Positions 51,201 to 60,099 of a DNA stretch of 64,000 nucleotides are shown here, piece after piece. Numbering within the stretch: the first letter of the stretch is position 1; every line of letters starts with the position of its first letter. Under the pieces are notes generated by a model. That model was not told the origin of the DNA, did no database searches, and worked only from the letters and a program-made list of their open reading frames with translations. The translations under genes and the position numbers were made by a program. This stretch comes from Heterobilharzia americana (taxonomy: Eukaryota > Platyhelminthes > Trematoda > Strigeidida > Schistosomatidae), in the NCBI GenBank assembly GCA_944470555.2, contig OX104131.1:16856515-16920514 (forward strand), read 5' to 3'.

Positions 51201-54200
51201 ACGCTACCAATAAGCTGTCTAGGACTCGGTCGGCTTCTTTTACGACTCCATTAGATACACTGACTAGTCACTGGAAGGTAATCAACTTCATGTTGTCTAG
51301 TCATGAGTGCTAACCGAATTCTATTGATTATTTTGCAATTTGGTCACCAAGCTAGGAGTCTCATTATCGCAATACATTTTGATGGACCAGATAACTTGAA
51401 ACTGGTTACCCTCCAGTGACCAATCACTGTATGTAATTCAGCCCGTCAGTCTGTCAATCGTGGCTTGAATAGCTCAGTGGCAACGTCACTGACTGCAACA
51501 CTGGGTGGCGCGGATATGGATCTCAGAGGGGATATCATTTTTCCCGAGGTTGTGAATACACCTTGCTAACGAGTGTCAACAAGTGCGAAACCTAGGTCAA
51601 ACATAGCTTCCTGCCAATTGCCTTCAATCAACAGATATCCATCAAAAGTGCACCACATTGGTGAGCCTCCTAGCTTGGTGGCTATACTGCAGAATGGTCC
51701 ATAGAATTGGGTCGGCACTCAGGACAACACAATATGAAATTGGTTACTTTCTAGTGACCAATCAGTTAAGATAATATGTGGGTGGTTCTGTGGCAGTAAG
51801 ATCGATTCTCAGCCATATCATCTAGAGGTCTCAACTACCGGCTGGTGTCTTGCGGACCTCTATACGAGACTTTATGTACAGAACCTATGTGTAGAGAAGT
51901 CTAAAAGAGCAGCATCCATTGATCGTAGAGAAAATAAAAAAGTAATGTTGAAAATAATAAGCCTTACAGTAAACAAACAAGAAGGTTCTCATTTACAAAC
52001 AATTTTTATTTCTGCATCTTAGTTCACACTGTTCTTATCCTTGATATTTCCGTCCAGTATTGTGTATTTTTTAGGCAAATCCTTACCAGTTAACTATTAT
52101 CATCATTTATGATGTTGTTATATATACTGCCTATATGCATTCCTATAAGTAGCTCTGGATACATGCGTCTAAGTTTAACAGTCTTTTACCTTTCCCAAGA
52201 GTATACCTATTTCAACCAACACTGACAAAGATGACAACTAATCAGGCGTAGCGCATATCCAAGTCACCTTAGTCGATGAAAGTTCACAACCTCATCTACT
52301 GCCTTTCCTTTTATGCTCAAAACTACGCCTGACTTCTACTTTGCTGATGCGGTGATACCACGATACTCGGCTAGTGCTAAGATGGCGATGTTGGTCAAAT
52401 ACCTTAAGCTTTTTCATGTCCTCTATCTTTAATGTCTATGTTTCACAGTCATAAGGTAGAAAAGAGCAAACTTGTGTGCAATATACTCGAATGTCAGGCA
52501 TTTACCAAATATAGCATAGGTCGGTGAAATCTAACCGAGCCCTTTATATCCCTGTAGAGATTTAGTCCATCATTGACCCATCAGAGCTGATCAAACTTTT
52601 CAGGTGGGTGAAGTAGTCAACGGACTGAATCATTTCCCCCTTGATTATCATTTTTGACCTTATCAAGTTTACAATTAAAGAGGATTGTCTGAGTTAACTA
52701 AGCCCAGTTAAGTATACAAATAATAAATCTATTTATTATTTGATATTATTTTATGTCATACTATTAATATAAGAGTAAAAACTTGAGCACTACGGTAGAA
52801 TGTAATTCCATTATAATTGATTTATTAGATTTATAACCCAGTGGAATGGTATTTGTTTGCTGGATTACTTTTCCGATATAACTTATTGTCCATATTCATA
52901 TCAAGCTAACTACACAACTTTGAGACGTCCTTTATATAGTCCTAATTGCCTTGACTCTTTTTTTGATATGGGTATATGTGTATGTTACACTGAAATAATT
53001 GAATCAATAGGATTAGAGGTAATTGTGTTGATTGAGTGCATTTATTAACTCAAAGTATCTCACAACTATGAATAGCTTAATTCCAACTGTGAACTTCACA
53101 AATCTATACATTGTTTATTGAAAATGATTTTTACCACATTAAAATGTATACTAGGAAATAAAATGAAATTTTTAAAAAAAAGATAACTTACTGAACATAT
53201 TTCATTCAATGCTGTATCACAACCTAAAGAGAAATCAGTACCTGGTACATTATTAGATATTGTAGCCGGTACCATAGCCATAGGTATGCATAACTCAGGA
53301 TGTTTATCACGTCCTTCAGCTAATTCTATCATACACTCATAGGCTTCAAATCCACCAATAACAAGTAGACCACTAAATTTATATTCTTTGAATTTATTTG
53401 CCACTTTTTCAATACCTAAACTATTCGGTGTATCTCTGAAAAAGAAGTAAGAAAAACAAATAAACAACTAATAAATTGTTATTATTTGTTGATTTTTTTA
53501 TTATTTCTCGTTATTATACTGTATTGAATTGATCAACCTGTGTTTAGCATATGAACTCCTATCCAGACACCTAAATATTGTTTAAGTATTCATTGTTACA
53601 TCAACAAACAGTAACAAGCAATATTCATTTCACAAGAATTAGCTATCATACCTCTAGTGGATAACACTTTGGTGTTTGAAGTATTGATTACTGGGTTTAA
53701 GTCTCATTGGGAACATCATCACTCACTAGAGTGTAGGCATGCTCACCCGACGAGTTCCAAATAGTGCGAAAAGCGTATTCTGAATTCTACTTCTAGTCAC
53801 TATCAAGTAAACTAATGGACTAGTTAAATCAATATCAACAAACTCTCTAATATTATAACAGAAAACAGAAGTAAATATTAATGAAAGATACAGTCGACTG
53901 TCTTAATTAAAATGCAGAATAGTTAAATAAATAATTCTGCAAGAAAGTAGTTCATATTTAGCATAGATGAGTAAAAAGTGAGATGAAAGGCAACTAAGTA
54001 GATGATAATACATCCAAAGTTTAACCTAAGGGAAGAGATAAACTGTTGAAGTAGTTGTGATATAACACAAGTGACTCAATTCATCAATAACTGAATTTAC
54101 TCAGTTCACATTTTTAGTGATCATTATGTGAAACACTAACAGTACTAATATACTTTCTTCGATAATTGTTCAATGAATTGATAGCTGGTGAGTTCTTTCT

Positions 54201-55345
54201 TCTTTAATGGTCAGTGGCTGGATCAGGCATCGTCAGGTTGAGTTAAATAATGACACTTGTAACAGTTCAGGTGGTTATTTAGTAGTAATTTTAACACAAT
54301 AAAATAATTGCATCAGGATAAGGTTCACTTCAGTGCAGTTTTGCTGAACTTTTTTGGTCAAACCATTACTTATATAGAGGCTTGAAAATGAATTACTCAT
54401 AATAACTTTATTATATGCAAGAACGACAATTATTCATTAGGCTAATTAGACTAATTCATCAGTATGGTTGTGAAATCATCATGCTTGAGGGTTTTGTCAA
54501 CGTTAGCTTCAACAGCTAAAAAATCAGTTGTATTCTCTAGTGATAGATAAACGGATATTTTCAAGTTTCACTTGTACGCTTTTCGTCCTACTTGGGACTC
54601 ACCAGCTGGGAAGCAGGTACATCCAGCTGACGAGTCCCAAATAGGACGAAGTGCGCATCCTGGATTCCACCGCTAGCCACTGCCCATCATTACTAAACAT
54701 AGTTAAAAGACAGGCCATATCGAGGCATCCCCATAGGAGCCCATATGCCAACAGAGGCTGATCAATTCGGTCCTATCAACGACGGTGTAATACAAGCAAT
54801 TTCACTTGTACGAACATTATAGAAGTTGGCTTTATATGAGTTAATATGTGTAGCAGAACAAGGGAGATTCACGGTTAAAAGTTTCATAAGCCCTACTGTG
54901 ATGACAAGAAAATGAGTCAAAAAGGATACTAGCCAGTATCTATATCACAAAACTTAACGCAGTACAGTATATCAGCTATTTTAAATAGAAAACTCGTTGG
55001 TAATATGGTTGTAGGTTGCCTAGTTATTATTTATGCAATGTTCAGTAGGTTAGGATTTACAATAAAAACTGAGGTTAAACCACTTGAAAAAAAAGATTCT
55101 TTTGCATTATAAAGACTTCTGACATACCTGCGTGTTCCCAGAGCAGAGCCTCCAAGTGCAACCCATCCACGTACATCAGACCATTGTATTTCACTCACTT
55201 CACCGTTAACAAGACCAGAAAATCCTTCATGTATACCCAGAACAGTAAAGCCTTTAGTAATACCCAGACGAGCGAATCCTCTCATTACAGCATTAACACC
55301 GCAGGCTGGAGCACCAACATTCACTATACCAAGTTTTAAATTATT
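29130..55345 (-). CDS. PFK: ATP-dependent 6-phosphofructokinase, C-terminal half (six exons)
   Basis: PFK phosphorylates fructose 6-phosphate to the 1,6-bisphosphate, the committed step of cytosolic glycolysis. Animal enzymes are two fused PFK units; the C-terminal unit holds the allosteric site. Exons 55345-55128, 53435-53192, 44511-44201, 39244-39114, 32698-32593 and 29247-29130 join without phase conflict into 375 residues and TAA. Numbered from the first residue here: [10 protein letters not shown] (9-18), GGFEAY (100-105), [12 protein letters not shown] (129-140), [11 protein letters not shown] (174-184), GHMQQG (263-268) and HRLPREEWW (338-346). GGFEAY and SNN, in place of the catalytic GGDGS and DND, mark this as the regulatory half. 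The catalytic half should lie to the right, but none of it was found up to 64000. The introns (1.7-8.7 kb) are full of retroelements. Confidence 0.93.
30440..30980 (+). mobile_element. Penelope-like element, GIY-YIG fragment
   Basis: Bases 30577-30690 encode [20 protein letters not shown] followed by [15 protein letters not shown], a clear GIY-YIG signature with YIGQTSR. The rest is broken. It is the best preserved GIY-YIG motif in the window. Confidence 0.75.
31035..32110 (-). mobile_element. Penelope-like element, C-terminal reverse transcriptase plus GIY-YIG, broken
   Basis: Three overlapping reverse-strand frames encode [20 protein letters not shown] (31991 down), [20 protein letters not shown] and [20 protein letters not shown], the Penelope order of RT end followed by a GIY-YIG domain, broken by frameshifts. 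The GIY-YIG motif is damaged (YIA instead of YIG). Short inverted ends (31039-31116 and 32003-32080) flank it. The 10-base direct repeat tactagatca (31025-31034 and 32111-32120) looks like a target duplication. Confidence 0.75.
32111..32592. other. PFK intron, nothing recognised
   Basis: AT-rich sequence between the Penelope-like element and exon e. No coding signal. Confidence 0.5.
32593..32698 (-). CDS. PFK: PFK exon e (106 bases)
   Basis: A small exon found by phase and homology. The acceptor AG is at 32700-32699 and the donor GT at 32592-32591. Two bases complete glycine, then [34 protein letters not shown] plus two bases. ELKD.TDF matches the family. The middle departs from the usual LG.RKR....FQPV pattern. 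Both neighbouring exons join to it in frame. Confidence 0.85.
33130..33197. repeat. TA dinucleotide array
   Basis: About 34 TA units in the PFK intron between the exons at 39114 and 32698. Confidence 0.95.
33198..34916. other. PFK intron, nothing recognised
   Basis: A 79-codon open stretch at 34209 has no recognisable motif and ordinary AT-rich composition, so no gene is called. Confidence 0.5.
34917..35095 (-). mobile_element. Hammerhead SINE, reverse, decayed
   Basis: The reverse strand has a tRNA-like head (gactcagtggtcgactgg, ggttcgggtctt) and a tail with aggacgaaacgct. The CTGANGA box is lost. Confidence 0.6.
35119..35203 (+). mobile_element. Hammerhead SINE tail
   Basis: Only the 3' ribozyme part is present: ccaactgactagtccc, aggacgaaacgtgcgtcc, ggattctaccgct. 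CTGACTA replaces CTGANGA. Confidence 0.6.
35290..36660 (+). mobile_element. Penelope-like element, decayed reverse transcriptase
   Basis: In shifting frames the bases give [12 protein letters not shown] (about 35370), [13 protein letters not shown] (about 36005-36045, the Penelope GSPLG..LAD motif) and a later region like [12 protein letters not shown]. Stops are frequent. No complete frame. Confidence 0.65.
36682..37185 (+). mobile_element. RTE 3' fragment with target-site duplication
   Basis: A 504-base 3' end of the same RTE family (C-terminal region, broken by stops, then ggaacccaag and a poly-A/AT tail). It is flanked by tatgtaaaatgg at 36670-36681 and 37186-37197. It is a strongly 5'-truncated insertion in a PFK intron, antisense to the gene. 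Confidence 0.85.
37198..39113. other. PFK intron, nothing recognised
   Basis: AT-rich sequence; short reverse-strand frames near 37600 and 38700 look random. Confidence 0.5.
39114..39244 (-). CDS. PFK: PFK exon d
   Basis: The acceptor AG is at 39246-39245 and the donor GT at 39113-39112. One base completes arginine, then [20 protein letters not shown] and [32 protein letters not shown] is the conserved PFK pattern. It leaves with one base. Confidence 0.93.
39425..39600 (+). mobile_element. Hammerhead SINE, decayed
   Basis: The head carries cagtgaactagtgggcaacc and gggtccgagtgc. The tail shows CTGACGG and GGAA instead of the two core boxes. Confidence 0.6.
40820..42400 (+). mobile_element. 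Second LINE family, broken copy
   Basis: Reverse transcriptase pieces: [20 protein letters not shown] and [19 protein letters not shown] (about 40990-41140, in a frame with stops), then an open stretch 41141-41779 with [31 protein letters not shown] and [13 protein letters not shown]-terminal part, 41810-42061, lies in another frame. The catalytic box reads YAND instead of YADD, so a key aspartate is lost. The 3' region runs to about 42400. It is related to but distinct from the 48635 family. Confidence 0.8.
42840..42905 (+). repeat. 3' fragment of second SINE family
   Basis: caggttcccaatg, atgatgtcagtccatgctg and aataccaacctgaaatcaa match the ends at 60355-60400 and 61310-61365. Confidence 0.5.
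43560..44150 (+). mobile_element. Third short repeat family, two adjacent copies
   Basis: 43560-43935 and 43940-44150 both contain a tRNA-like stretch (ggcttattggtaacatc), then a hammerhead-like tail (in the first: gttgacacatgccaat, gcacgaaacctaagtc) and tgccgattacctc. The first copy continues with agcttggtggctacattgc. Both are in the PFK intron, antisense. Confidence 0.55.
44201..44511 (-). CDS. PFK: PFK exon c
   Basis: The acceptor AG is at 44513-44512 and the donor GT at 44200-44199. It begins [20 protein letters not shown], continues [34 protein letters not shown] and ends EEGKGIFDC plus two bases. It has the strongest PFK signature in the window. Confidence 0.95.
44592..44899 (+). repeat. 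Inverted repeat, left arm
   Basis: Pairs base for base with 45422-45729. It contains the 3' end of the GIY-YIG frame and the region after it. Confidence 0.9.
45422..45729 (-). repeat. Inverted repeat, right arm
   Basis: Reverse complement of 44592-44899. The paired coordinates always sum to 90321, so there is no insertion or deletion between the arms. Confidence 0.9.
45895..46190 (+). mobile_element. Third short repeat family, copy
   Basis: caatcggtaggaagcctag, catcaaaagtgtatcgcaat, tagtttggtgaccgcactgc and the 3' motif cgctctccggcgaccaat match the copies at 43800-43930 and 51340-51430. Confidence 0.55.
46300..46745 (-). mobile_element. Second LINE family, 3' fragment
   Basis: A 76-codon stretch (46474-46704) encodes [20 protein letters not shown] and [16 protein letters not shown], the family C-terminus, followed by the 3' region down to about 46300. 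Confidence 0.7.
47646..47885. mobile_element. Two hammerhead SINEs in opposite orientation
   Basis: 47646-47812 is a reverse-strand copy (B-box-like gtttgagtctc, core TTGATGA). 47813-47885 is a + strand tail with CTGACGA at 47829-47835, GAAA at 47850-47853 and GTCCTGG after it, but a disrupted stem II. Confidence 0.6.
48621..48634. repeat. Target-site duplication, left copy of RTE
   Basis: catatcattcatta, identical to 50523-50536. The last bases could partly belong to the ATT tail. Confidence 0.85.
48635..50522 (-). mobile_element. RTE-type LINE, 5'-truncated, young insertion
   Basis: The element lies between two copies of a 14-base direct repeat (catatcattcatta, at 48621-48634 and 50523-50536), a target-site duplication. 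It has an ATT-rich 3' tail at 48635-48654 and an open 619-codon frame. The endonuclease part is missing, as expected from incomplete reverse transcription. It sits in the 8.7-kb PFK intron on the same strand as the gene. Confidence 0.9.
48652..50511 (-). CDS. RTE reverse transcriptase, 619 codons, N-terminus missing
   Basis: The open frame holds a complete reverse transcriptase domain: [98 protein letters not shown] and the catalytic FADD box in [20 protein letters not shown], followed by [10 protein letters not shown] and a C-terminal [19 protein letters not shown] region. The upstream APE endonuclease is absent because of truncation. The assigned start is an internal methionine. The family resembles schistosome RTE elements such as SR2/SR3, though the exact name was not established. 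There is no internal stop, unlike every other copy here. Confidence 0.9.
   Translation of the reverse strand: MYKTLDKEVKKSARNDKRHFYYTLASEAEQAAGKRDLTTLYQITRLLSGKRPTQMKPIKDEEGNLITKEEKQRKRWADHFKKLLNRPPPALRPEIPPAAAELQVNINPPTKMEVLNAIKLLKCGKAAGPDGIPPEALKTDAETTAAMLTPLLQKVWKEEKVPDDWKKGYLVKLPKKGDLSACKNWRGITLLSTPSKILSRIILERLRDTLDSKLRPEQAGFRKYKSCADQIATLRIIIEQSIEWQSPLHLNFIDFEKAFDSVDREVIWKLLQYYGIPQTFIRLIQQLYEDATCQVIHNGKLSDAFEVKTGVKQGCLLSPMIFLIVVDWIMQQTVGSEKRGIHWTTEKNLEDLDFADDLCLMSHKLEDLQAKTNKLIEEAAKTGLQVNIEKTEVMKIPHHHHQQQQQQTPITVNGRNLKEVTSFTYLGSTVSTTGGTDEDVKVRIGKARQAFISLKPVWRSSALSMRNKIRIFNTNVKSVLLYGSETWRVTKGISNKLQTFINNCLRSLLKIRWPEKISNKELWERTNQEPITQQICRKKWRWIGHALRRPTEDITRQALEWNPHGKRRVGRPRVTWRRSCEQEMRASGLSWDQVQKISENRGHWRRATEALCSTRNPRD
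50523..50536. repeat. Target-site duplication, right copy of RTE
   Basis: catatcattcatta, directly beyond the truncated 5' end of the RTE and identical to 48621-48634. Confidence 0.85.
50875..51050 (-). mobile_element. Second LINE family, 3' untranslated fragment
   Basis: The bases resemble the 57480-57660 3' region (catcaaggtagaaag, gaaagtaatcaaaag, atgaagataatg). Non-coding. Confidence 0.5.
51055..51260 (-). mobile_element. Third short repeat family, hammerhead-bearing copy, reverse
   Basis: The reverse strand reads accttgctgacgagtgcc, ccacgaaaccaagaccg and then caaggcttc. CTGACGA and GAAA boxes are present; the cleavage position reads ACC. Confidence 0.6.
51310..51775 (+). mobile_element. 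Third short repeat family, copy
   Basis: It includes ggcttgaatagctcagtggc (A-box like), ggatctcagagggg, the tail gctaacgagtgtc, gtgcgaaacctaggtc and the 3' part agcttggtggctatactgc. Confidence 0.6.
52240..52640 (-). mobile_element. Second LINE family, internal fragment
   Basis: Reverse-strand bases correspond to the LRWLGHV...VFDHRCL...YGCETW region seen at 57900-58330, with many changes. Confidence 0.65.
53192..53435 (-). CDS. PFK: PFK exon b
   Basis: The acceptor AG is at 53437-53436 and the donor GT at 53191-53190. One base completes arginine, then [55 protein letters not shown] and [14 protein letters not shown]. It ends on a codon boundary. Confidence 0.93.
53650..53808 (+). mobile_element. 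Hammerhead SINE, decayed
   Basis: tctagtggataacac and gggtttaagtctc mark the head. The core is CCGACGA and GAAA. Confidence 0.6.
54566..54685. mobile_element. Hammerhead SINE tails, head to head
   Basis: The + strand tail (54603-54685) has CTGACGA at 54627-54633, a perfect stem II (GTCC/GGAC) and stem I (TCCAG/CTGGA), but GAAG instead of GAAA. 54566-54600 is a reverse-strand piece of another copy, so the two ribozyme tails face each other. Confidence 0.65.
55128..55345 (-). CDS. PFK: PFK exon a (start of C-terminal half)
   Basis: The acceptor AG is at 55347-55346 and the donor GT at 55127-55126. It encodes [19 protein letters not shown], then [18 protein letters not shown] and [13 protein letters not shown], conserved PFK C-half motifs. 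It enters in phase 0 and leaves with two bases (AG) completed as arginine in the next exon. Confidence 0.92.
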
Positions 55346-55796
55346 CTAAAAAGCATTTAAAGAAAAAACACATTTCGAGGCATTAATAAAACAGAAGTAT
55401 ATTTTGTATTTTTGAAAAAAAGTCAGTTGTTTAAGTTAGACGCAACAGTCTACGTATGTGTGTGCGTGTGTGTGTGACAGAGAGATGCATGGGGGATAAT
55501 ATATTAAACAGTCATGAGCACTTGTGTAACAGGGAAGTGTAAGATACAACAAAGAGCATCCAAACCATAAAAAATATAACTTGTATACAAAAGAGGTGTA
55601 TTTGATAAAAGCTATTTAGACATAAGGATAAATTATTACTAAAAGAGATGGATAAAATGACAGAAATGGAAAAAACCAAGCTAATTCAACTTTCACACAT
55701 ACCTGAGATATAAATTATACTATACTAAGTATTTGATAAAACTGAACAAAATACAGCTGAGATTCTATCAAGAATCTATACCATTCATCTCTGTGT

Positions 55797-55798
<2 letters not shown>

Positions 55799-55839
<41 letters not shown>
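55799..55839. repeat. TA dinucleotide array
   Basis: About 20 TA units upstream of the PFK exon at 55345. Confidence 0.95.
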
Positions 55840-55842
<3 letters not shown>

Positions 55843-56347
55843 ATTTGAGTGAACGTAAGTAAAATAACACTGTTCGTTGATAATGTTCAACAAAAATATA
55901 CACTGAAATGATCAAATGATAACTCTGAAAAAAAAAATCAAAAAATGAAGAAACGACTTGAAATTTATCGAATTAGCTATGAACCGTAAAAAAGGCACGA
56001 TAATATAGATAACTTTCAGCCAGTGCTCAGCACTACATTATTCGCTATCCATTAATCGATTTTTATGCATACTCGAGTTATGAATGTGATCAGTAGTGAC
56101 CTTAATAACGTGGATGTGAAAGTTCTAACCTCAAGAACTGATAGCAGCAGATTTGAGTCTCCTAGAGCACATGAGTATCAGTAATGTGAGCGTAGACTTT
56201 GGACATAGTACACACTGATATCATATCTTATCATACTATATCATAATCATATCTTGATATGATTATGAATGATAAATTCTGCTCAAAAAAGTAACACTAC
56301 ACCACTGTGTACTATATAAGGTAGAATAATTTAATATGGAAGTGAAT

Positions 56348-56442
56348 GAGTATCTTTGACATTGCAGTTACACCTTGCTGATGAGTTCCAGCAACCACGA
56401 AACCAAGATCGAGGGCTTCTTGTCTTTTGACTTCCGATACCT
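56348..56442 (+). mobile_element. Third short repeat family, ribozyme part
   Basis: It reads accttgctgatgagttcc, aaccacgaaaccaagatcg, gagggcttc: CTGATGA and GAAA boxes are both present, with a short palindrome-like stem III. Confidence 0.6.
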
Positions 56443-57290
56443 AATATCAAAAAAGCCATAATACTTAATGCATAGCAATAAGGGGACTGGTTGAGTTTTT
56501 AATGAAAAAAAGTCATGATAAATTAGTTACATGATTGACATAAAACATTAAGGGATTGTTTATAAGAACAAAATTACTGGGAAATAAACAAACAATATAC
56601 GACTAATTTATACTTAAAAGAATGATGAAATCTGCGTGACTCGGAGAAAGAGAGAGAAGTAGAAGTGTAGAATATCTGCGCAATACAGTTTAGTTATAAC
56701 TAGAAAGAAGAAAAAATGTAAGTTCAGTCATTTAATCTTTCAACCTGTCACATCCTCACCAAACCCACAGAAAGTAAAGTACATTGGATTTTGGAACCTA
56801 TAAGTTCAACTTTAGGAAATAATAGAAATCAATCAATAAATTAGGTACAATTAGTAATCATGATTTGCGATGCAGAAGTTTCAAACTACTGAAATCATTC
56901 AGTCATCAGTAAAACATAAAAGAATTGACCCTAATATTATTAGACGGTTGAAGGTTTAAACATATTTAAAAAGGTGTCGATAAACAACACTGAGGTTTGT
57001 TGGAATGGACAAAGTTTTCAAAGTTAACAGAAGCGTCATCAGGCGTGGTGATGTATGCGCAGTTCACTAATCAGTAATGAAAACTTATGTTTTTATCCTT
57101 TGCAGTTATGAGTATATGCAATCATGAAAATGCTGTTGAACCATAGTAGAAATCTAGTTATAGATAAGGATAATAATATTAACACTCAAGGCTACTGGAG
57201 CAGGTTGTTTTACTTGTGGAAAACAGATATAAACTTAGTTTAGCAAATTATTCTATACCCGTCACACAAGGGTGGTTATCGCGACTCACT

Positions 57291-57435
57291 GGTCTAGTGA
57301 GTAAGACTTTGACGTGTGAAGTGGTTGGTCCTAAGCTTCAGTTTCAGTGAGGACAATATCACTCACTGGGGTGCAAATACATCCAGCTAACGAGTCCTAA
57401 ACAGGGTGAAATACGCGTCTTGAATTTCACTACCA
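57291..57435 (+). mobile_element. Hammerhead SINE, decayed
   Basis: tggtctagtgagtaag and the ribozyme tail ccagctaacgagtcc, gtgaaatacgcgtcttg are recognisable. CTAACGA replaces CTGANGA. Confidence 0.6.
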
Positions 57436-57455
57436 AATACAATCACTCGCTTTTT

Positions 57456-58377
57456 CATCATCATCATTATCAACATAGGACCAGGCATTACTGAGTAACG
57501 GTTCGAGTTGCCACACCTCATATCAGCACATCAAGTAAAAAGGTAGTGAGGTGAAAAATGAAGATAAGTGAATGCAGTCAAAAGAAACATAAAGTATGAG
57601 GAGAAAGGAAAGAGGAGTGACAAAATGGTGAGATTCAGTATAGCGTTGTTAAGATGAGGATAATGTGTGTATACATCTGCGCCACTGACATCGGTTCTCA
57701 GCCATATCACCTAGGGTCTCCAACCACTGGTTCCTCTTGTCCCGTGGACCCCAACCACTTAGTCTGCATCGTCCTACATGGCTTAAACCAACAGTCGGAG
57801 ACTTCACACATTGGTGCCATGTTTTAGTCTGGCCACCTCGGGCCTTTTTACAGCCTGGACCCACCTCAGCCAACATTGTGTGACGAGGCAATCGGTGACT
57901 AGGCATACGTAGTACGTGTCCCAACCATCTCAGTCGATGAAGGTTCGCAACCTCGTCAACTGACTTACCCCTTCTACCCAAAACTCTACACCTAAATTCT
58001 GCATTACTCACATGGTGACACCACGGAATACGTCCTATACTACGAAGGCAACGGTGGTCAAACACCTTAAGCCGTTTTGTATCCTCCACTTTCAATAGCC
58101 ATGTTTCACAGCCATACAGTAGAACAGGGTGGACTGCTGTGTAGTACACGCGACCCTTATTAGACAAACGAGTATCATGGCGGCGCCATAGGTGGCGCAA
58201 ATTGGCAAAAGCCAATAGAGCCTTTTGTATCCGTGCAGAAATCTCATCGGCAACTGACCCACCGGAGTTGATCCTACTTCTCAGGTAAGTGAAGTGGTCA
58301 ACACACTCAACCACTTCACTCTCTATTGTTAGCCGCGGTGGGGCACCGCTGAAGACCAGTCCTGGAGCAAAAATTTG
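57456..58377 (-). mobile_element. Second LINE family, 3' fragment with target-site duplication
   Basis: An open stretch at 57649-58392 encodes the region after the catalytic box: [68 protein letters not shown] and a terminus with HVGRCRLSGWGPRDKRNQWL. A 3' untranslated part follows, down to a CAT-rich tail at 57456-57470. The 10-base repeat ctcgcttttt flanks it (57446-57455 and 58378-58387). The reverse transcriptase core is missing through 5' truncation. Confidence 0.85.
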
Positions 58378-58387
58378 CTCGCTTTTT

Positions 58388-59860
58388 ACCAAATTATGAA
58401 GTTATTTTTGCAAAACAGGAGCAATAAATATTTGATTCAGTTCAGTAGTAAAATCAACATCAAATACATCTTCAGTGCCTATGTATCTGATGTATATGCG
58501 AACAAAATAGTTAGAAAGTTCATAACTTAATCAACTAACACAGGGAACGAGCACAAATTATCTTGATGATAAATCAAACAATAATATCTGTCATTGAAGG
58601 AAATAATGGTAAGAAGGGAGTGTGTAATTATAGTTAAAGATGGTGGAAAATCTAATAAAGATGGAGAATAACCGGGATAGTGTGCTAAGTGGATGGAAAA
58701 ATAAGAAAAGGACATGTTAAGAACCGCAATTAAAATATGCTGAATAAAAATAAACTGAAAATAAGCGGAATATGAAGAATGTTGGGGACTGACGGAGGAA
58801 TAAATAATCAACTAGTAAATAAAGCTGTGGGAAATAAACAACAGTTCGAGAAGACAAGGCAAAGTGAAATACAAACTCAGTGTGTACACTTTTGTTTGGT
58901 TTTCGTTAACAGATTGCTATTGTTTCTGCAGAATCTAGCAATCTACATTTGATATTCCCATTGATTACAAGGATAGGTGTCTTTGAATTGACAGCATAAC
59001 CTGTATCAAAGATTTATCTATCACAATGAAACTGCTAGGTAGTTTTGTATCTCTGAATAATAAACTATTTGATACGCGTTCAAAGATTCTTTTAGCAAGG
59101 CTTCACTCCGTTTTTTTTTTTTTTGACTTACATGCTACTGCATGTATAAATAAATAAATAAATACATTTGAAGATGATTTCACAAGTTTGTACATCTAAA
59201 CTGGTTTCTTTGAGCCTATTCTTTGTTCTATCGACAACTTTTAATTTCATAGCAGTATAAGTTACAGTATGGATTCTGATCGGCGATTATATTTTATGAA
59301 CTCAGTTCATCACCTTGCACTAGTAATCTAAGAAATAGGTTCAATTTCAGCATAGTTATTTCAATTAATTACTCTATTTTAAACTTAAAAATGCTTATTC
59401 ATGAACTTTGTACCCGATCTGTTACCTGAAAAAGATTTTCAATTTTTATTTTGTTATCAAATTTCTTTTCAGTCATTTCTTTGGAATATAATCTGATTGA
59501 CCTTAAAAACAAAGTCTTGACTTAATTAATTTTATAAGAATTAAAATAAAAGTTATTAGAAATAGCAAATATTGATATGATAAACTTTGAGTAGGATTTT
59601 GAACACATTTTGAAGCTACTGTGTATATGAAACATATTGAAGCATATCAAATGAATTCAATTCATCATGCATGGTTTGTTGTTTTTACTTCATAAAAATT
59701 AAAAAAAAATGATTTCTTTCTGAAAATATTAATGAGTAATTGAGTCAAATATGACAATAAAAGTATGTCCGACATGTAAATAAATTCTTTAATCTGTAAT
59801 GTCTAATTAATATTATTGTTATGAGGTGGATTAGAGGTGTGTTAGAAATCTAAAGGAAGG
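58388..59860. other. Upstream of known PFK exons, nothing recognised
   Basis: AT-rich; an ATAA/AAAT array near 59148-59166 and a T tract at 59111. No PFK motif was seen. Confidence 0.45.
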
Positions 59861-59867
59861 GGGGGGT

Positions 59868-59938
59868 CAAAATTCGAACGAATGGCCTCCAGGTTACCAG
59901 TACAGTGTTCTACTGACTGAGTTACTAGACTTTGCTGA
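59868..59938 (-). pseudogene. tRNA-like sequence (Thr-like), decayed
   Basis: The reverse strand has a D-arm-like agtaactcagtcagtag, an anticodon-loop-like ctggtaa (GGT) and a T-loop ttcgaat. The anticodon and acceptor stems pair poorly, so this is a pseudogene or an orphan SINE head, not a working tRNA. Confidence 0.3.
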
Positions 59939-60099
59939 CGACTAGATCTTAACAACACTAAAAGTACCAAGAGATTTACCCATCTGTCATATAAATTCTT
60001 GATGTATTACTGTCTATTCATCTTACTCTCATTGGCTTCACAGCCAAAACTTATCATCTCAATCTAAATTATATTATTCAAGTTTTCATTCTTTTGAGA

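Noticed and set aside
56348..56442. Possible upstream PFK exon on the - strand
   Set aside because: It can be translated with an acceptor-like AG, but the same bases recur at 51090 and 43730 as a repeat, and no PFK motif is present.
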